Origin: Halomonas sp.
GTDB taxonomy: Bacteria; Pseudomonadota; Gammaproteobacteria; Pseudomonadales; Halomonadaceae
NCBI RefSeq assembly: GCF_007692655.1
Contig: NZ_REBQ01000139.1
Coordinates: 1-64,000, forward strand
Reading direction: 5' to 3'
Length of the DNA: 64,000 bases
Shown here piece after piece: positions 26,504 through 37,372 of this stretch (within the stretch, counting starts at the first letter, position 1; each line of letters opens with the position of its first letter). Below the pieces are notes generated by a model, which was given only the letters and a program-made list of their open reading frames with translations, did no database searches and was not told the DNA's origin. The position numbers and the translations under genes are program-made.

Positions 26504-27217
26504 TTAAGCTGGCACACCGCTATGAAAACGAAAAGCCGTATCGGGCGAAGTAATCAGCTCCGCTTCACGCGCCACAAAAAAAGCGATTCGCTCATCAATA
26601 GAGTTCGATGTTTGTTGGCGAGCAAGCATCAGATAGTCCTCAAAATGACGACCTTCTGACTTCACCAGGGTGCGATAAAACTTTGCAAGCTCTTCATCTA
26701 AATAAGGAATTAAGCACGCAAACCGCTCGCAGCTACGTGCTTCTATTAATGCACCAATGATGAGTACATCAATTAACCGCTCGGGGTCATTACTGCGTAA
26801 ATGACGCCGCAGCCCTTCGGCATAGCGAGAGGCTGTCAAATGCCGATAAGCCACTCCCCTAGACACCATAAGCTCAACCACTTGCTCAAAATGCAATAGC
26901 TCTTCACGTGCCAGCTGCGACATTTTGCTTAATAGAAGCGGTTGGTCCACATAGCGATAGAGCAAGCTCATTGCTGTCGAAGCGGCTTTTTTCTCACATT
27001 GAGCGTGGTCAATGAGGAGTGTTTCTGGATTTTCCAACGCCCACTGCAACCATGCATCAGGCGTTGCGCAGGCTAAAAAATGTTGCAGACTTTCCGGCAA
27101 AAGGTCATCGGCCCTAAGCGAATGATTGGCAGTCTGCAGTGCATCTGTTTGAAGTCCACTGACATGTAACGTATTGGGTTGTATCGACATAACACCATTA
27201 CCGAGCTTGTATCTCAT
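26504..27217 (-). CDS. miaE: MiaE-type tRNA 2-methylthio-N6-isopentenyladenosine hydroxylase
   Basis: A 237-residue ferritin-like di-iron enzyme that hydroxylates the isopentenyl group of ms2i6A37 in tRNA. Iron-ligand motifs are visible: CEKKAASTA, REELLHFEQV, EARSCERFA and SEGRHFEDYL, in the order of the family. An N-terminal stretch of about 35 residues is unlike the core; a start at ATG 27190 (MSIQPN) is an alternative, and neither start has a clear ribosome site. It lies upstream of the large regulator on the same strand. MiaA and MiaB are outside the window. Confidence 0.85.
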   Translation of the reverse strand: MRYKLGNGVMSIQPNTLHVSGLQTDALQTANHSLRADDLLPESLQHFLACATPDAWLQWALENPETLLIDHAQCEKKAASTAMSLLYRYVDQPLLLSKMSQLAREELLHFEQVVELMVSRGVAYRHLTASRYAEGLRRHLRSNDPERLIDVLIIGALIEARSCERFACLIPYLDEELAKFYRTLVKSEGRHFEDYLMLARQQTSNSIDERIAFFVAREAELITSPDTAFRFHSGVPA

Positions 27218-27485
27218 TATTGTACAACATTTAAGCGCACATGACGCCTAGTTCCCCGTTGGATGCACTCTTCATCATTTACATCCACTACCACTAATGT
27301 AGCAACGCACTTAAAATGCTCCACACATTTATAAATGCCACAGCTTAAACCTGCTCTAAAACGTTATGAATTGAAGACTATGGTAACGCGCTGTTACGAC
27401 AATCACATCCGTACACTCCTCGGTTATTCTAAAATTGGAAAAAAATTTCATGTTTTTTGACCCGACACCACCGTTGTTGAGCGCG

Positions 27486-27507
27486 TTTTGATTCATTGCG
27501 ATCAAAA
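27486..27507. promoter_or_regulatory. Inverted repeat upstream of the acnB promoter
   Basis: TTTTGAT (27486-27492) and ATCAAAA (27501-27507) are perfect complements around an eight-base centre, about 40 bases before the -35. The halves look like FNR half sites but the centre is eight, not four, bases. The binding protein is unknown. Confidence 0.35.
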
Positions 27508-27546
27508 TATCAACATAAAGTACAACAGCCGCTAGCGCTTACCAGC

Positions 27547-27575
27547 TTAACATTGTCGACAGTTTGGCGTAGAAT
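27547..27575 (+). promoter_or_regulatory. acnB promoter
   Basis: TTAACA (27547-27552) and TAGAAT (27570-27575) match five of six bases each of the sigma-70 -35 and -10 elements, with the optimal 17-base spacing. Transcription would start near 27582, giving a leader of about 136 bases. Confidence 0.6.
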
Positions 27576-27717
27576 CACCGCCATACAACCAGACGCTGTT
27601 TGTCAAGCGTATATCACATGTGTACGGCCACACTGTTCAACACTACGCGGTCATCACCGTGCAGCGTGTAGACCGTCACCATAAAGTAAATGAGAACATA
27701 AATGAGAGGGACCCAAC

Positions 27718-30321
27718 GTGCTTGAAGCTTACCGCCAACATGTCGAGGAACGTGCCGCCGAGGGCGTCCCGCCCAAACCTCTAAACGCCGAACAGGTCGC
27801 CTCGCTCGTAGAACTACTAAAGACACCGCCTGCGGGTGAAGAGGAATTCATCCTCGATTTGATCACCAACCGGGTTCCTCCCGGCGTTGATGAAGCCGCC
27901 TATGTAAAAGCAGGATTTCTAACTGCCGTTGCTAAAGGCGAAGCCTCTTCTCCGCTCATTGATAAGGTGCATGCCGTAAAACTGCTTGGCACCATGCAGG
28001 GTGGCTACAACATCGTGTCAATGGTTGAGCTACTCGATGACGAAGAGCTCGCCCGTGAAGCTGGTGAGCAGCTCAAGCACACTCTACTTATGTTCGACGC
28101 GTTTCACGATGTTGAAACTCGCGCTAGAAACGGTAACAGCGTTGCTAAGGATGTCATTCAATCTTGGGCAGAAGCTGAGTGGTTCCTGTCTAAACCGGCG
28201 CTGGCTGACAAAATCACCCTCAGCGTCTTTAAAGTGCCCGGCGAAACGAACACGGATGACCTATCACCTGCTCCAGATGCCTGGTCTCGCCCCGATATCC
28301 CGCTACACGCCAATGCCATGCTCAAAAACGAGCGTGACGGCATTGAGCCAGTCGTGCCGGGCACGACTGGCCCGCTGAAGCAGATCGAGGACGTTAAGGC
28401 CCAAGGTTTCCCGGTCGTCTACGTCGGTGATGTCGTGGGCACTGGCTCGTCACGTAAGTCAGCGACTAACTCTGTACTGTGGTTCTTTGGTGACGATATT
28501 CCATACGCGCCTAACAAGCGTGCAGGCGGCTTCTGCTTTGGCAGTAAAATTGCACCTATCTTCTTTAACACAATGGAAGATTCTGGTGCCCTGCCGGTTG
28601 AGATGGATGTTGCTAACCTGCACATGGGCGATGTTATCGACATCTACCCCTATGAAGGCAAAGTGTGCAAGCACGATACCGATGAAGTGCTCACCACCTT
28701 TGAGCTTAAAACCCAGCTGATCCTTGATGAAGTCCGTGCTGGTGGTCGTATCCCGCTAATCATTGGCCGAGGCTTAACCGGCAAAGCGCGTGAATCACTT
28801 GGACTGCCCACTTCTGACGTATTCCGCCTACCTGACCAGCCTAAAGATACTGGTAAAGGCTTCACTTTGGCCCAAAAAATGGTCGGTAAAGCCTGTGGTT
28901 TAGACGGTGTTCGGCCGGGCATGTACTGCGAGCCCAAGATGACCACCGTTGGCTCACAAGATACTACTGGCCCCATGACCCGCGATGAGTTGAAAGACCT
29001 CGCCTGCCTGGGCTTTCAGGCAGACTTAGTCATGCAGTCGTTCTGTCATACCGCGGCTTATCCAAAACCTGTTGATGTGGATACGCACCACACTCTGCCT
29101 GATTTTATTATGAATCGCGGCGGTGTATCACTTCGCCCTGGCGACGGCATCATCCACAGCTGGCTCAACCGCATGCTGTTACCGGATACAGTCGGCACCG
29201 GCGGCGACTCTCATACTCGCTTCCCGCTGGGAATATCATTTCCTGCTGGTTCGGGCCTGGTGGCATTTGCCGCAGCGACCGGTGTTATGCCTCTGGATAT
29301 GCCAGAGTCTGTCCTGGTACGCTTCAAAGGTCAGCGCCAACCGGGCGTTACGCTTCGCGACCTTGTTCACGCCATCCCGCTTTACGCCATTAAGCAAGGG
29401 CTGTTAACGGTTGATAAGTCCAACAAGATCAATGCATTCTCTGGGCGCGTATTGGAAATCGAAGGTCTTGAAGACCTAACCGTTGAGCAGGCCTTTGAGC
29501 TTTCAGATGCCTCCGCCGAACGTTCCGCCGCTGGCTGTACGATTACCCTGTCAGAAGAGAGTGTTACCCAGTACCTTAAGTCCAACATTACGCTGCTGAA
29601 ATGGATGATGGGTAACGGCTATGGCGATGAACGCACTATTAGCCGCCGCATCGAAGGGATGGAAGCTTGGCTTGCCAACCCAAGCTTAATGCGTGCTGAT
29701 CAAGACGCTGAGTACACCGAAATTATTGAGATTGACCTGGCTGAAATTAAAGAGCCGGTTCTCTGTGCGCCGAATGACCCGGATGATGCCCGCCTGCTAT
29801 CTGAAGTGGCTGGCCAGAAAATCGACGAAGTCTTTATCGGCTCTTGTATGACTAACATCGGCCACTTCCGCGCTGCCGGCAAACTGCTTGAGAAGCAGCC
29901 TGCCGGCAGTTTAAAAACGCGGTTATGGCTTGCACCACCAACCAAAATGGATCAGCATCAGCTGACTGAAGAAGGCTACTACGGTATTTACGGACGTGCC
30001 GGTGCGCGAATGGAAATGCCGGGATGTTCACTGTGTATGGGTAACCAGGCTCGCGTTGCTGCCAAGAGCACCGTGGTGTCTACGTCTACACGTAACTTCC
30101 CGAACCGCCTGGGCGATGGTGCCAATGTGTACCTCGCCTCCGCAGAACTGGCCGCTGTTGCCGCAGTAGAAGGACGCCTACCCAGCGTTGAAGAGTACCA
30201 GCGTTATATGGGTGAGTTTGACGCTATGGCGGGCGAGATTTATCGTTACATGAATTTTCACGAAATTGAGGAGTATCAAAAAATCGCCTCAAACGTGATT
30301 CCGGTCGCTCAAGAAGCTTAA
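27718..30321 (+). CDS. acnB: AcnB, bifunctional aconitate hydratase 2 / 2-methylisocitrate dehydratase
   Basis: An 867-residue cytoplasmic enzyme with the AcnB layout: an N-terminal HEAT-like domain (about 1-160), the swivelling domain ([16 protein letters not shown] at about 240-255) and then the core domains. The iron-sulfur cysteines are in SFCHTA (about 443) and in GCSLCMGNQ (about 770). It interconverts citrate and isocitrate in the TCA cycle. The start is a GTG at 27718 with GAGGG seven bases upstream. E. coli AcnB is 865 residues. It is monocistronic, with promoter at 27547 and terminator at 30423. Confidence 0.95.
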   Translation: MLEAYRQHVEERAAEGVPPKPLNAEQVASLVELLKTPPAGEEEFILDLITNRVPPGVDEAAYVKAGFLTAVAKGEASSPLIDKVHAVKLLGTMQGGYNIVSMVELLDDEELAREAGEQLKHTLLMFDAFHDVETRARNGNSVAKDVIQSWAEAEWFLSKPALADKITLSVFKVPGETNTDDLSPAPDAWSRPDIPLHANAMLKNERDGIEPVVPGTTGPLKQIEDVKAQGFPVVYVGDVVGTGSSRKSATNSVLWFFGDDIPYAPNKRAGGFCFGSKIAPIFFNTMEDSGALPVEMDVANLHMGDVIDIYPYEGKVCKHDTDEVLTTFELKTQLILDEVRAGGRIPLIIGRGLTGKARESLGLPTSDVFRLPDQPKDTGKGFTLAQKMVGKACGLDGVRPGMYCEPKMTTVGSQDTTGPMTRDELKDLACLGFQADLVMQSFCHTAAYPKPVDVDTHHTLPDFIMNRGGVSLRPGDGIIHSWLNRMLLPDTVGTGGDSHTRFPLGISFPAGSGLVAFAAATGVMPLDMPESVLVRFKGQRQPGVTLRDLVHAIPLYAIKQGLLTVDKSNKINAFSGRVLEIEGLEDLTVEQAFELSDASAERSAAGCTITLSEESVTQYLKSNITLLKWMMGNGYGDERTISRRIEGMEAWLANPSLMRADQDAEYTEIIEIDLAEIKEPVLCAPNDPDDARLLSEVAGQKIDEVFIGSCMTNIGHFRAAGKLLEKQPAGSLKTRLWLAPPTKMDQHQLTEEGYYGIYGRAGARMEMPGCSLCMGNQARVAAKSTVVSTSTRNFPNRLGDGANVYLASAELAAVAAVEGRLPSVEEYQRYMGEFDAMAGEIYRYMNFHEIEEYQKIASNVIPVAQEA

Positions 30322-30422
30322 TAATTGTTGTAAAAGTTGTTGTAAATCTTGAGGCCGCCCCATCGCCGATGCTCGCAACATCGCAGAAAATGTAACATTT
30401 ACACTTTCTGAGTCGATGACCG

Positions 30423-30461
30423 AACGCCCCGCCACTGTTCTACAGGGCGGGGCGTTTTTTT
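30423..30461 (+). terminator. Intrinsic terminator of acnB
   Basis: AACGCCCCGCC (30423-30433) pairs with GGCGGGGCGTT (30446-30456), an 11-bp G/C-rich stem, running into seven T (30455-30461). It lies 100 bases after the acnB stop. Confidence 0.88.
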
Positions 30462-30532
30462 GAATAAACCTTATGGGTTACTTTTAAGACTCAGATGCTA
30501 AAAATTACCGTTTGGAACTCAAGGAGCACATG

Positions 30533-31027
30533 ATGGCGAATTTAAACGAAATAGTGACCCCTGACCTATGCGATGCATACCCAGAAGTCGCAGTGCTTGA
30601 CCCAATATTTGCAAATTTTGGCGGCGTAGAAGCATTTTATGGCCCTATTCGCACCATAAAATGCTTTGAAGATAACTCGCTGGTGAAACAAGCGGTGGCC
30701 GAACAGGGTAACGGCGCAGTGCTGGTAGTCGATGCAGGCGGATCACATCGCTGCGCCATGCTCGGCGATATGCTAGCAGAACTCGCTGTCGCCAACGGCT
30801 GGGCGGGAGTGGTGATGTATGGCTGTGTGCGTGATGTTGATATTCTCGCCACCCTACCATTGGGCGTTCAAGCCATCGGCAGCCACCCCCGTAAAAGTGA
30901 AAAGCGCGGCGAAGGACAGCGTGATGAGCCACTGACATTTGCCGGTGCAACCCTCAAGCCTGGGCAATGGCTCTATGCAGATAACAACGGCATTATAGTC
31001 GCCGAGCAAGAGCTGGTGCTCCCTTAA
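30533..31027 (+). CDS. rraA: RraA family protein, putative regulator of ribonuclease E
   Basis: A 164-residue cytoplasmic protein. [22 protein letters not shown] and the [15 protein letters not shown] segment are those of RraA, which in E. coli binds RNase E and damps RNA decay. Family members with the same fold can also be 4-hydroxy-4-methyl-2-oxoglutarate aldolases or oxaloacetate decarboxylases; the metal-binding G-x-x-R-D (GCVRD) is kept here, so an enzymatic role is not excluded. The start at ATG 30533 has AAGGAG six bases upstream; a Met codon three bases earlier and a TTG at 30512 are less well placed. Length matches E. coli RraA (161). Confidence 0.85.
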   Translation: MANLNEIVTPDLCDAYPEVAVLDPIFANFGGVEAFYGPIRTIKCFEDNSLVKQAVAEQGNGAVLVVDAGGSHRCAMLGDMLAELAVANGWAGVVMYGCVRDVDILATLPLGVQAIGSHPRKSEKRGEGQRDEPLTFAGATLKPGQWLYADNNGIIVAEQELVLP

Positions 31028-31090
31028 CCATCGATCCCCTTGCCAGGCGTGGCGGTTGCTGCCACCCTGGCTATTCACTCTGACAACGTA

Positions 31091-32983
31091 ATGCCCATGC
31101 AGTCTTTGACCTCTCTTTGCTCCGCCTTACTACGTACATTGCGTGATCATCTTCGCCCACTGATCGCCTATCACCTATTTTTCACGCTGCTGGCCTCTGC
31201 GCTGCTATTGCCAGCCACTGCCTGGGTAATACGTGGATTACTTGCTCAACTCAATCGAACCGTCGTTACTAACGATGAGTTAATTGCCTTACTGTTCAGT
31301 CCATTCGGCCTAGCAGGCATGCTCGTCGTGCTCGGACTTACTTTTCTGGTTATTTATTGGCAGCAAGCGGGCATGCTCCAGGTTGCCGTCCGGCCAAGAA
31401 ACAATCATTACCGGCTGGCCCTGGAAGCGCTCTGGCTGAGTACACGAAGGCTACATGCGCTAGCCGGCTTAGTCATTCTCCAGGTTGGCGCGCATGTATT
31501 ACTTCTCGCCCCCTTTATGGTGGCGCTTGCTTGGCTATACAGTTTTTGGCTGAGCGGCATCGACCCTTATTATCTTCAACGCGTGCGACCACCGGCGCTG
31601 TGGTATTTCATTGCCTGTGCGTTGCCGCTGGTCGCCGCCTGGGCATGGGCAGCCTCCTGGCTCTACTTGCGCTGGTTGCTAGCACTGCCCCTTGTCGCTT
31701 TAGAGAACTGCAGCCCGTGGCATGCATTAAAGCGTAGCGTCAGGTTGACTCGCGGATGGCGCCGCTCTATTGGCGCCGCGGTGCTGCTGTTATTGGTCAT
31801 TATTGTCAGCCTGCCTTTTCTTGCCACACTGCTATTTGACCGGCTATTTACACCGCTATTGTGGTTGTTACCAGAGCACAATGCCGTGCTTATCCCCGCC
31901 ATGTTGGCGTACTTAATTGGCTATGTGCTGGTCGCCTTGGCAATTACTTTTTTGGGTATTGCGACCAATGCGCTTCTGACTGCCTGCCTTTATATGCAAT
32001 TAGCGCACCGGGAGGCACGCCCCTCACCTCCTCCCTCAGACGCTAATGCTGGAAGACTCGCTTGGGCCGTTGAACTTAGCGTGCTGATTTTTGCCGGCCT
32101 TCAGGCATGGTGGATCCTGAATAGCTTTGAAATACGTGACAACGTGGCCGTAATTGCTCATCGCGGCAGCTCTATGGTCGCCCCGGAGAATACCTTGGCA
32201 GCCGTGAATCAAGCCCTTATTGACGGCTCAGACTATGTAGAGATCGACGTGCGCCTGACAAGTGACCAGCATGTGATGCTTTATCATGACCGTAGCCTTG
32301 CCAGGCTAACCGGTGATAATCGCGAATTTGGTGATTTAACTCGAGAAGAGCTAAGTCACTATGACGTGGGCAGCTGGTTTGGCGATGCCTTTCAAAACGA
32401 GCCCATTCCAAGCTTAGAGGAAGCGTTGGAAGCGGTCAGGGGAAAGGCAGGCTTAATGATTGATATGAAGCCTTTACCTGGTCAGGAACAGCTGCTGGCC
32501 GATGCCGTCATTGATGTGCTGAATGCTGAGAGTGATATCCGCTATCGCTGTTGGGCTACCCAACACAGCGCCTTCGATGGATATACCAACTGCGGCTTTC
32601 CTAATGCCTTTTTAGATATGCGAGTGGCAACGATGTCGCCCTCTTTATTGGCACACTTAAATGACCGGGCCCCCGAACTAAGAGTAACGTTACTCGCTCA
32701 GCTCATACTGCCTGGCACCCTGAACCGCGGCAATTTCGACGCCTTAGGTCTTAGGCATAATCGCATCACTGAAACAGAAATTCGTTTAGCACGGCTATAC
32801 GGATATGAAATTCACGCTTGGACAGTGAATGATCGCGCCAGAATGTCGGCGCTGATTGATCTGGGCGTCGATGCTATTATCACCGACTACCCAGATCGTT
32901 TAACGGAGCTTATTCAAGACCGCCGGGAATTAAGTGACGGCGCACTAATGCTGGTAAAGCTGCGCAACTGGTTACGCCAATAA
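31091..32983 (+). CDS. Membrane-anchored glycerophosphodiester phosphodiesterase
   Basis: About 630 residues in two parts: a membrane domain of about eight helices (to about residue 360) of the kind found before GDPD domains, and a catalytic GDPD domain. The latter has IAHRG (His 1), PENTLAA, DYVEIDVRLTSD (acidic pair) and LYHDRSLARLTG (second His), and ends with YEIHAWTVND...IITDYPDRL, all family hallmarks. It should hydrolyse glycerophosphodiesters to glycerol 3-phosphate and an alcohol, or act on membrane lipid headgroups. The start is taken at ATG 31091; another ATG follows two codons later, and a TTG at 31040 is unlikely. Confidence 0.87.
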   Translation: MPMQSLTSLCSALLRTLRDHLRPLIAYHLFFTLLASALLLPATAWVIRGLLAQLNRTVVTNDELIALLFSPFGLAGMLVVLGLTFLVIYWQQAGMLQVAVRPRNNHYRLALEALWLSTRRLHALAGLVILQVGAHVLLLAPFMVALAWLYSFWLSGIDPYYLQRVRPPALWYFIACALPLVAAWAWAASWLYLRWLLALPLVALENCSPWHALKRSVRLTRGWRRSIGAAVLLLLVIIVSLPFLATLLFDRLFTPLLWLLPEHNAVLIPAMLAYLIGYVLVALAITFLGIATNALLTACLYMQLAHREARPSPPPSDANAGRLAWAVELSVLIFAGLQAWWILNSFEIRDNVAVIAHRGSSMVAPENTLAAVNQALIDGSDYVEIDVRLTSDQHVMLYHDRSLARLTGDNREFGDLTREELSHYDVGSWFGDAFQNEPIPSLEEALEAVRGKAGLMIDMKPLPGQEQLLADAVIDVLNAESDIRYRCWATQHSAFDGYTNCGFPNAFLDMRVATMSPSLLAHLNDRAPELRVTLLAQLILPGTLNRGNFDALGLRHNRITETEIRLARLYGYEIHAWTVNDRARMSALIDLGVDAIITDYPDRLTELIQDRRELSDGALMLVKLRNWLRQ

Positions 32984-33009
32984 AAGACGAGCATTGATCA
33001 GGCGAGGCA

Positions 33010-34800
33010 TTACTCGCCCATCACAACACCTTCGCGACGCGGGTCAGCGCCACCAAACAGACTGTCGTCCTCAAGACGCATAATGGCTTGAAGCCCGCTG
33101 GTTAACTCACGCTCGCTCACTGTGTGGCCCCGCTCGCGCAGTGAGTCAATCGTCTCTTCCGCAAAGCGCCCTTCTTCGACAAATACATCGCCACCCAATG
33201 TAATGGCATGGGGCAGGTTCAATGCTTCTTGAGCACTCAATCCCCAGTCTCTGAGCGCAACTAGCGTTCTAGCGGTGTAATGAATAATGGCTGCACCACC
33301 GGGAGAGCCCAAGCTGGCCACTAGTTCACCCGTTTCTTGGTCAAACACTAGCGTTGGGCTCATACTGGAACGAGGCCGCTTGCCAGGCTCTACCCGATTG
33401 GCAACAGGCTCCCCATCAATTTCAGGTTCAAATGAGAAATCGGTTAGCTCATTATTAAGCAAGAAACCTCCGGCTAGGCCAGTCCCCCCATCCGATAAAA
33501 TACGTGAGCCAAACGCTTGCTCAATGGTGGTCGTCATCGCCACCGCATTGCCATCTTCATCAATAATACTAATATGACTAGTGCCGTACTCAGGTTGCTC
33601 CGGCTGGTTGGCCCAGCTCACCGCTAGCTCACCAGGGTTGCCCGGCTCAGCAGTGTCACCCATGCTCATTTCGTCAATCAGCGAACCGCGCTGCTGAAGA
33701 TACTCGGGTGCCACCATTAGCGACCAATCACCCCCTGGGGCCTCGACAAAATCTGGATCCGCAATGTAGCGGCCGCGATCAGCAAACGCTAAGCGAGAAG
33801 CTTCCAAAAATTGATGCAGCCACCCGCTGCTTGAAGCGCCATTATCTAACGGTGCTTCAAGTAACGGCTGCTTATCAAGCATGCCTAAAATCTGCATGAC
33901 GGTCAGATGACCCGATGAGGGCGGCGGAAAACCACATACTTCCCACTGCTGCCATGGAGTGCAAAGCGGCTCGCGATCGAGTGCTTCATAGCCACTCATA
34001 TCCTCAAGGGACAGACTACCTGGACGCTGGGGGTGATTTTGTACTCGCTCAACAATGTCTTCAGCCACGTCACCTTCGTGCAGCCCAGCGCTACCTTCTG
34101 CGGCTATGCGCCTAAAGACCTCTGCTAAGGCAGGGTTTTTTAGGGTATCACCAACTGCAATTGGCTCCCCATCAGCGTCATAATAAAATGTTCTCGCCAA
34201 GGGGTCTTGGCGTAGGTGCTCATCATTGGCAAGACTGGTATGCAGCCGATTACTAACCGCAAACCCTTCTTCCGCTAAGGTGATCGCCGGGATAAACAGC
34301 TCTTCCCAGGTTAGCTCACCATGCTCAGCGTGAGCCTTTTCCAGCATTCGCAGCGTCCCCGGCACGCCTACTGATAGACCGCTGGCCACAGCGTCCATGA
34401 AAGCAAGCGGCTCACCATCTTCCATAAATAGCTCGCCGGTCACGTCCTGGGGCGCCGTTTCTCTACCATCGTAGGCGCGCACTTCAGCGCCATCGTAATA
34501 CATTAGAAAAGCCCCACCTCCAATCCCACTCGATTGAGGCTCTACCAAGTTCAACACCAGTTGCACCGCAATGGCAGCGTCAATGGCATTGCCACCCGCT
34601 TGAAGCACTTGATAGCCTGCATCGGTAGCTAAGGGGTTAGCCGCCGCCACCGCAAAGGACTCTAATGCCCAGCCTGGCTTCTCTTCGTAGCCAGACTCTA
34701 CTTCAGGGGAAATTGAGGGCGCTTCATAACTAAACCCCCAGCTATATAAAGGCAGTGCCAGTAAACCTGGCAGCACATACTTAACCCGTTTTGGGGACAT
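33010..34800 (-). CDS. ggt: Gamma-glutamyltransferase
   Basis: About 596 residues, exported (N-terminal hydrophobic stretch about 8-24). A precursor cleaved autocatalytically before the Thr of GTSHISI (about residue 402), which becomes the nucleophile of the small subunit. NPLATDAGYQVLQAGGNAIDAA, SGIGGGAFL and GSPGG segments are typical. It hydrolyses or transfers the gamma-glutamyl group of glutathione in the periplasm. ATG 34800 is preceded by GGGAGA; a GTG immediately before it is an alternative. Convergent with the phosphodiesterase gene; a small GGCGAG/CTCGCC hairpin spans its stop codon. Confidence 0.92.
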   Translation of the reverse strand: MSPKRVKYVLPGLLALPLYSWGFSYEAPSISPEVESGYEEKPGWALESFAVAAANPLATDAGYQVLQAGGNAIDAAIAVQLVLNLVEPQSSGIGGGAFLMYYDGAEVRAYDGRETAPQDVTGELFMEDGEPLAFMDAVASGLSVGVPGTLRMLEKAHAEHGELTWEELFIPAITLAEEGFAVSNRLHTSLANDEHLRQDPLARTFYYDADGEPIAVGDTLKNPALAEVFRRIAAEGSAGLHEGDVAEDIVERVQNHPQRPGSLSLEDMSGYEALDREPLCTPWQQWEVCGFPPPSSGHLTVMQILGMLDKQPLLEAPLDNGASSSGWLHQFLEASRLAFADRGRYIADPDFVEAPGGDWSLMVAPEYLQQRGSLIDEMSMGDTAEPGNPGELAVSWANQPEQPEYGTSHISIIDEDGNAVAMTTTIEQAFGSRILSDGGTGLAGGFLLNNELTDFSFEPEIDGEPVANRVEPGKRPRSSMSPTLVFDQETGELVASLGSPGGAAIIHYTARTLVALRDWGLSAQEALNLPHAITLGGDVFVEEGRFAEETIDSLRERGHTVSERELTSGLQAIMRLEDDSLFGGADPRREGVVMGE

Positions 34801-34928
34801 CACAGCGTTCTCCCGCGACTTATGAAATAACGATCCGATCGATAATGAACCGGCCTATAACGGCGATTTGCAACGGCACGATCTCTCACCACAATCTGCA
34901 GCAGCTAGCTACTACAAAGGTAGCTTAT

Positions 34929-34964
34929 AAAAATGCTTACGCCCGGCACAATGGCCGGGCGTAA
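34929..34964 (-). terminator. Intrinsic terminator of ppsA
   Basis: TTACGCCCGGC (34937-34947) and GCCGGGCGTAA (34954-34964) form a perfect 11-bp stem. In the minus direction it is followed by GCATTTTTATAAG. It begins about 24 bases after the ppsA stop, separating it from ggt. Confidence 0.85.
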
Positions 34965-34987
34965 ATGAAGTGCAGATACTCCTTAAA

Positions 34988-37372
34988 CTACTCGATTTTT
35001 TGGCCTGCGAGCATAAACCATGTTTCTAATACCGCGTCAGGGTTAAGCGATACTGAGTCGATGCCCTGCTCCATCAACCATTTAGCTAAGTCAGGATGAT
35101 CTGACGGGCCCTGCCCACAAATACCCACGTACTTGCCTTTCGCTTTACACGCCTGAATCGCCATGGCAAGCAGCTTCTTAACCGCCGCGTTACGCTCGTC
35201 AAACAGATGGGCCACAATGCCAGAGTCACGATCCAGCCCTAGGGTAAGCTGGGTCAAATCGTTAGAGCCAATTGAGAAACCATCAAAATACTCAAGGAAC
35301 TCGTCGGCAAGCAGTGCGTTAGCTGGCAGTTCGCACATCATGATGACTTTCAGACCCTCAGGGTCCGCATCTCCGCCACGCTGCAAACCATTAGCGGCTA
35401 ACAGATCCACCACCTCACGCGCCTCATCAGTAGTGCGCACGAAGGGCACCATGATTTCGACATTGTCGAAGCCCATCTCTTCACGCACCCGTTTTAGGGC
35501 GCGGCACTCAAGTTCAAAACAGGGCCGGAACGCCTCGGAAATGTAACGTGAAGCACCACGGAAGCCCAGCATGGGGTTCTCTTCGCCAGGCTCATAAAGC
35601 TTGCCGCCAATCAGGTTCTCATATTCGTTAGACTTAAAGTCTGACAGCCGCACGATCACACGCTGCGGGTGGAAGGCCGCCGCCAGTGTTGATATACCCT
35701 CAACCAGCTTATCGACATAAAAACTAACAGGGTCGGCATAACCAGCGGTACGCAAATCGATCACCTGCTGTAAGTCGACAGGCAAGGTGTCGTACTCGAG
35801 CAGTGCTTTAGGGTGAACGCCGATCATGCGGTTAATAATAAACTCTAACCGCGCCAAGCCCACACCTGCATGCGGCAAGCTGGCAAAACCAAACGCACGG
35901 TCTGGGTTGCCTACGTTCATCATGATTTTAAACGGAATTTCTGGCATGGCATCGACGCTGGAGACTTTACAGTCAAAATCCAGCAGCCCTTCGTAGACAT
36001 TCCCGGTGTCGCCTTCCGCGCAGGAGACCGTGACATCGATGCCTTCACGCAGCTGGGTAGTGGCATCGCCACAGCCAACGACGGCTGGGATACCCAGCTC
36101 ACGAGCAATGATTGCCGCGTGGCAGGTACGTCCACCACGGTTAGTGACAATGGCAGAGGCACGCTTCATGATCGGTTCCCAGTCAGGATCTGTCATGTCG
36201 GTCACTAAAATATCGCCGTCATGAATCTTGTCCATATCGTCTGGGCTTAACACGACTTTGACAGCGCCACGGCCTATACGCTGGCCAATTGCGCGCCCCG
36301 TAATCAGGGTGCGGCCTTTTTCTCGCAGCTGGAAACGCTCAAGCTTACCGCCCTCTTGCTGGGAAACCACCGTTTCCGGACGTGCTTGAACGATATACAG
36401 CTCGCCGTCATCGCCATCCAGTGCCCACTCAATGTCCATTGGGCGCTGGTAATGCTGCTCAATGGTCATTGCTTGACGCGCCAGGTCCATCACTTGTTGA
36501 TCGTTGAGACAGAAACGGCTGCGGTCTTGATGCGGCACATCAACGGTTTCTACCGATTTTCCCGCGCTGGCATCTTTGCCATAGACCATTTTGATCAGCT
36601 TGGAGCCGAGGTTGCGACGCAACACCGCCGGGCGTCCAGCGGCTAATGTTGGCTTATGGACGTAAAATTCATCAGGGTTCACCGCGCCCTGGACCACCGT
36701 TTCTCCCAGCCCCCAAGAGGCGGTCACAAAGACGGCCTCGCGAAACCCAGACTCGGTATCCAGGGTGAACATAACGCCTGCCGCGCCGGTTTCTGAGCGC
36801 ACCATTTTCTGCACGCCCGCCGAGAGTGCGACATTCTCATGGGCGTAGCCACGATGCACACGGTAAGAAATAGCGCGATCGTTGAATAGCGAGGCAAATA
36901 CCTCGTGAACGGCACGCTTAATATTGTCGAAGCCCTCGATATTGAGGAACGTTTCTTGCTGCCCTGCAAAAGAAGCATCGGGCAAATCTTCGGCGGTTGC
37001 TGAACTGCGTACGGCAACTTTTAGCTGAGGATGTTGCTGCTGCAATTTGCTATAGGCATCCTCCATGGCTGCTTCAAAGGCAGGAGGCAATGGCGTATCA
37101 ATAATCCACTGACGAATCGTACGGCCAGCCTCGGCTAATGCTTTAACGTCATCAACATCCAAACGTGCAAGAGTAGCGTTAATACGCTCGTTGAGACCTT
37201 CGTGGGAGAGAAATTCACGGTATGCATGAGCGGTAGTGGCAAAACCACCGGGAACAGTCACGCCAGCACCTGAAAGATTGGAGATCATTTCACCGAGCGA
37301 GGCATTTTTACCACCCACGCGTTCGACGTCCGTCATACCCAACTGATCGAACCACAGAATATAATCTTCCAC
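34988..37372 (-). CDS. ppsA: Phosphoenolpyruvate synthase
   Basis: A 794-residue cytoplasmic enzyme making PEP from pyruvate and ATP, releasing AMP and phosphate. The N-terminal ATP-grasp domain ([11 protein letters not shown] at about 19-29) is followed by the swivelling domain with the phosphorylated His in [10 protein letters not shown] (about 420-430), and the PEP-binding TIM barrel ending in [13 protein letters not shown]. It serves gluconeogenesis from pyruvate or lactate. ppsR, encoding its regulator, is divergent across a 363-base gap. Length fits the family (about 790). Confidence 0.95.
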   Translation of the reverse strand: MEDYILWFDQLGMTDVERVGGKNASLGEMISNLSGAGVTVPGGFATTAHAYREFLSHEGLNERINATLARLDVDDVKALAEAGRTIRQWIIDTPLPPAFEAAMEDAYSKLQQQHPQLKVAVRSSATAEDLPDASFAGQQETFLNIEGFDNIKRAVHEVFASLFNDRAISYRVHRGYAHENVALSAGVQKMVRSETGAAGVMFTLDTESGFREAVFVTASWGLGETVVQGAVNPDEFYVHKPTLAAGRPAVLRRNLGSKLIKMVYGKDASAGKSVETVDVPHQDRSRFCLNDQQVMDLARQAMTIEQHYQRPMDIEWALDGDDGELYIVQARPETVVSQQEGGKLERFQLREKGRTLITGRAIGQRIGRGAVKVVLSPDDMDKIHDGDILVTDMTDPDWEPIMKRASAIVTNRGGRTCHAAIIARELGIPAVVGCGDATTQLREGIDVTVSCAEGDTGNVYEGLLDFDCKVSSVDAMPEIPFKIMMNVGNPDRAFGFASLPHAGVGLARLEFIINRMIGVHPKALLEYDTLPVDLQQVIDLRTAGYADPVSFYVDKLVEGISTLAAAFHPQRVIVRLSDFKSNEYENLIGGKLYEPGEENPMLGFRGASRYISEAFRPCFELECRALKRVREEMGFDNVEIMVPFVRTTDEAREVVDLLAANGLQRGGDADPEGLKVIMMCELPANALLADEFLEYFDGFSIGSNDLTQLTLGLDRDSGIVAHLFDERNAAVKKLLAMAIQACKAKGKYVGICGQGPSDHPDLAKWLMEQGIDSVSLNPDAVLETWFMLAGQKIE

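Larger units (their letters stand above)
27218..27717. other. Intergenic region between miaE and acnB
   Basis: 500 bases between divergent genes. It contains the acnB promoter (27547-27575), a 7-bp inverted repeat TTTTGAT...ATCAAAA (27486-27507) upstream of it, and a 136-base untranslated leader. The half nearer miaE is A/T-rich with no gene that I can support. Confidence 0.6.

Noticed and set aside
31040-31090. Earlier TTG start for the glycerophosphodiesterase
   Set aside because: The added residues are not protein-like for this family, and ATG 31091 gives a normal start just before the first membrane helix.
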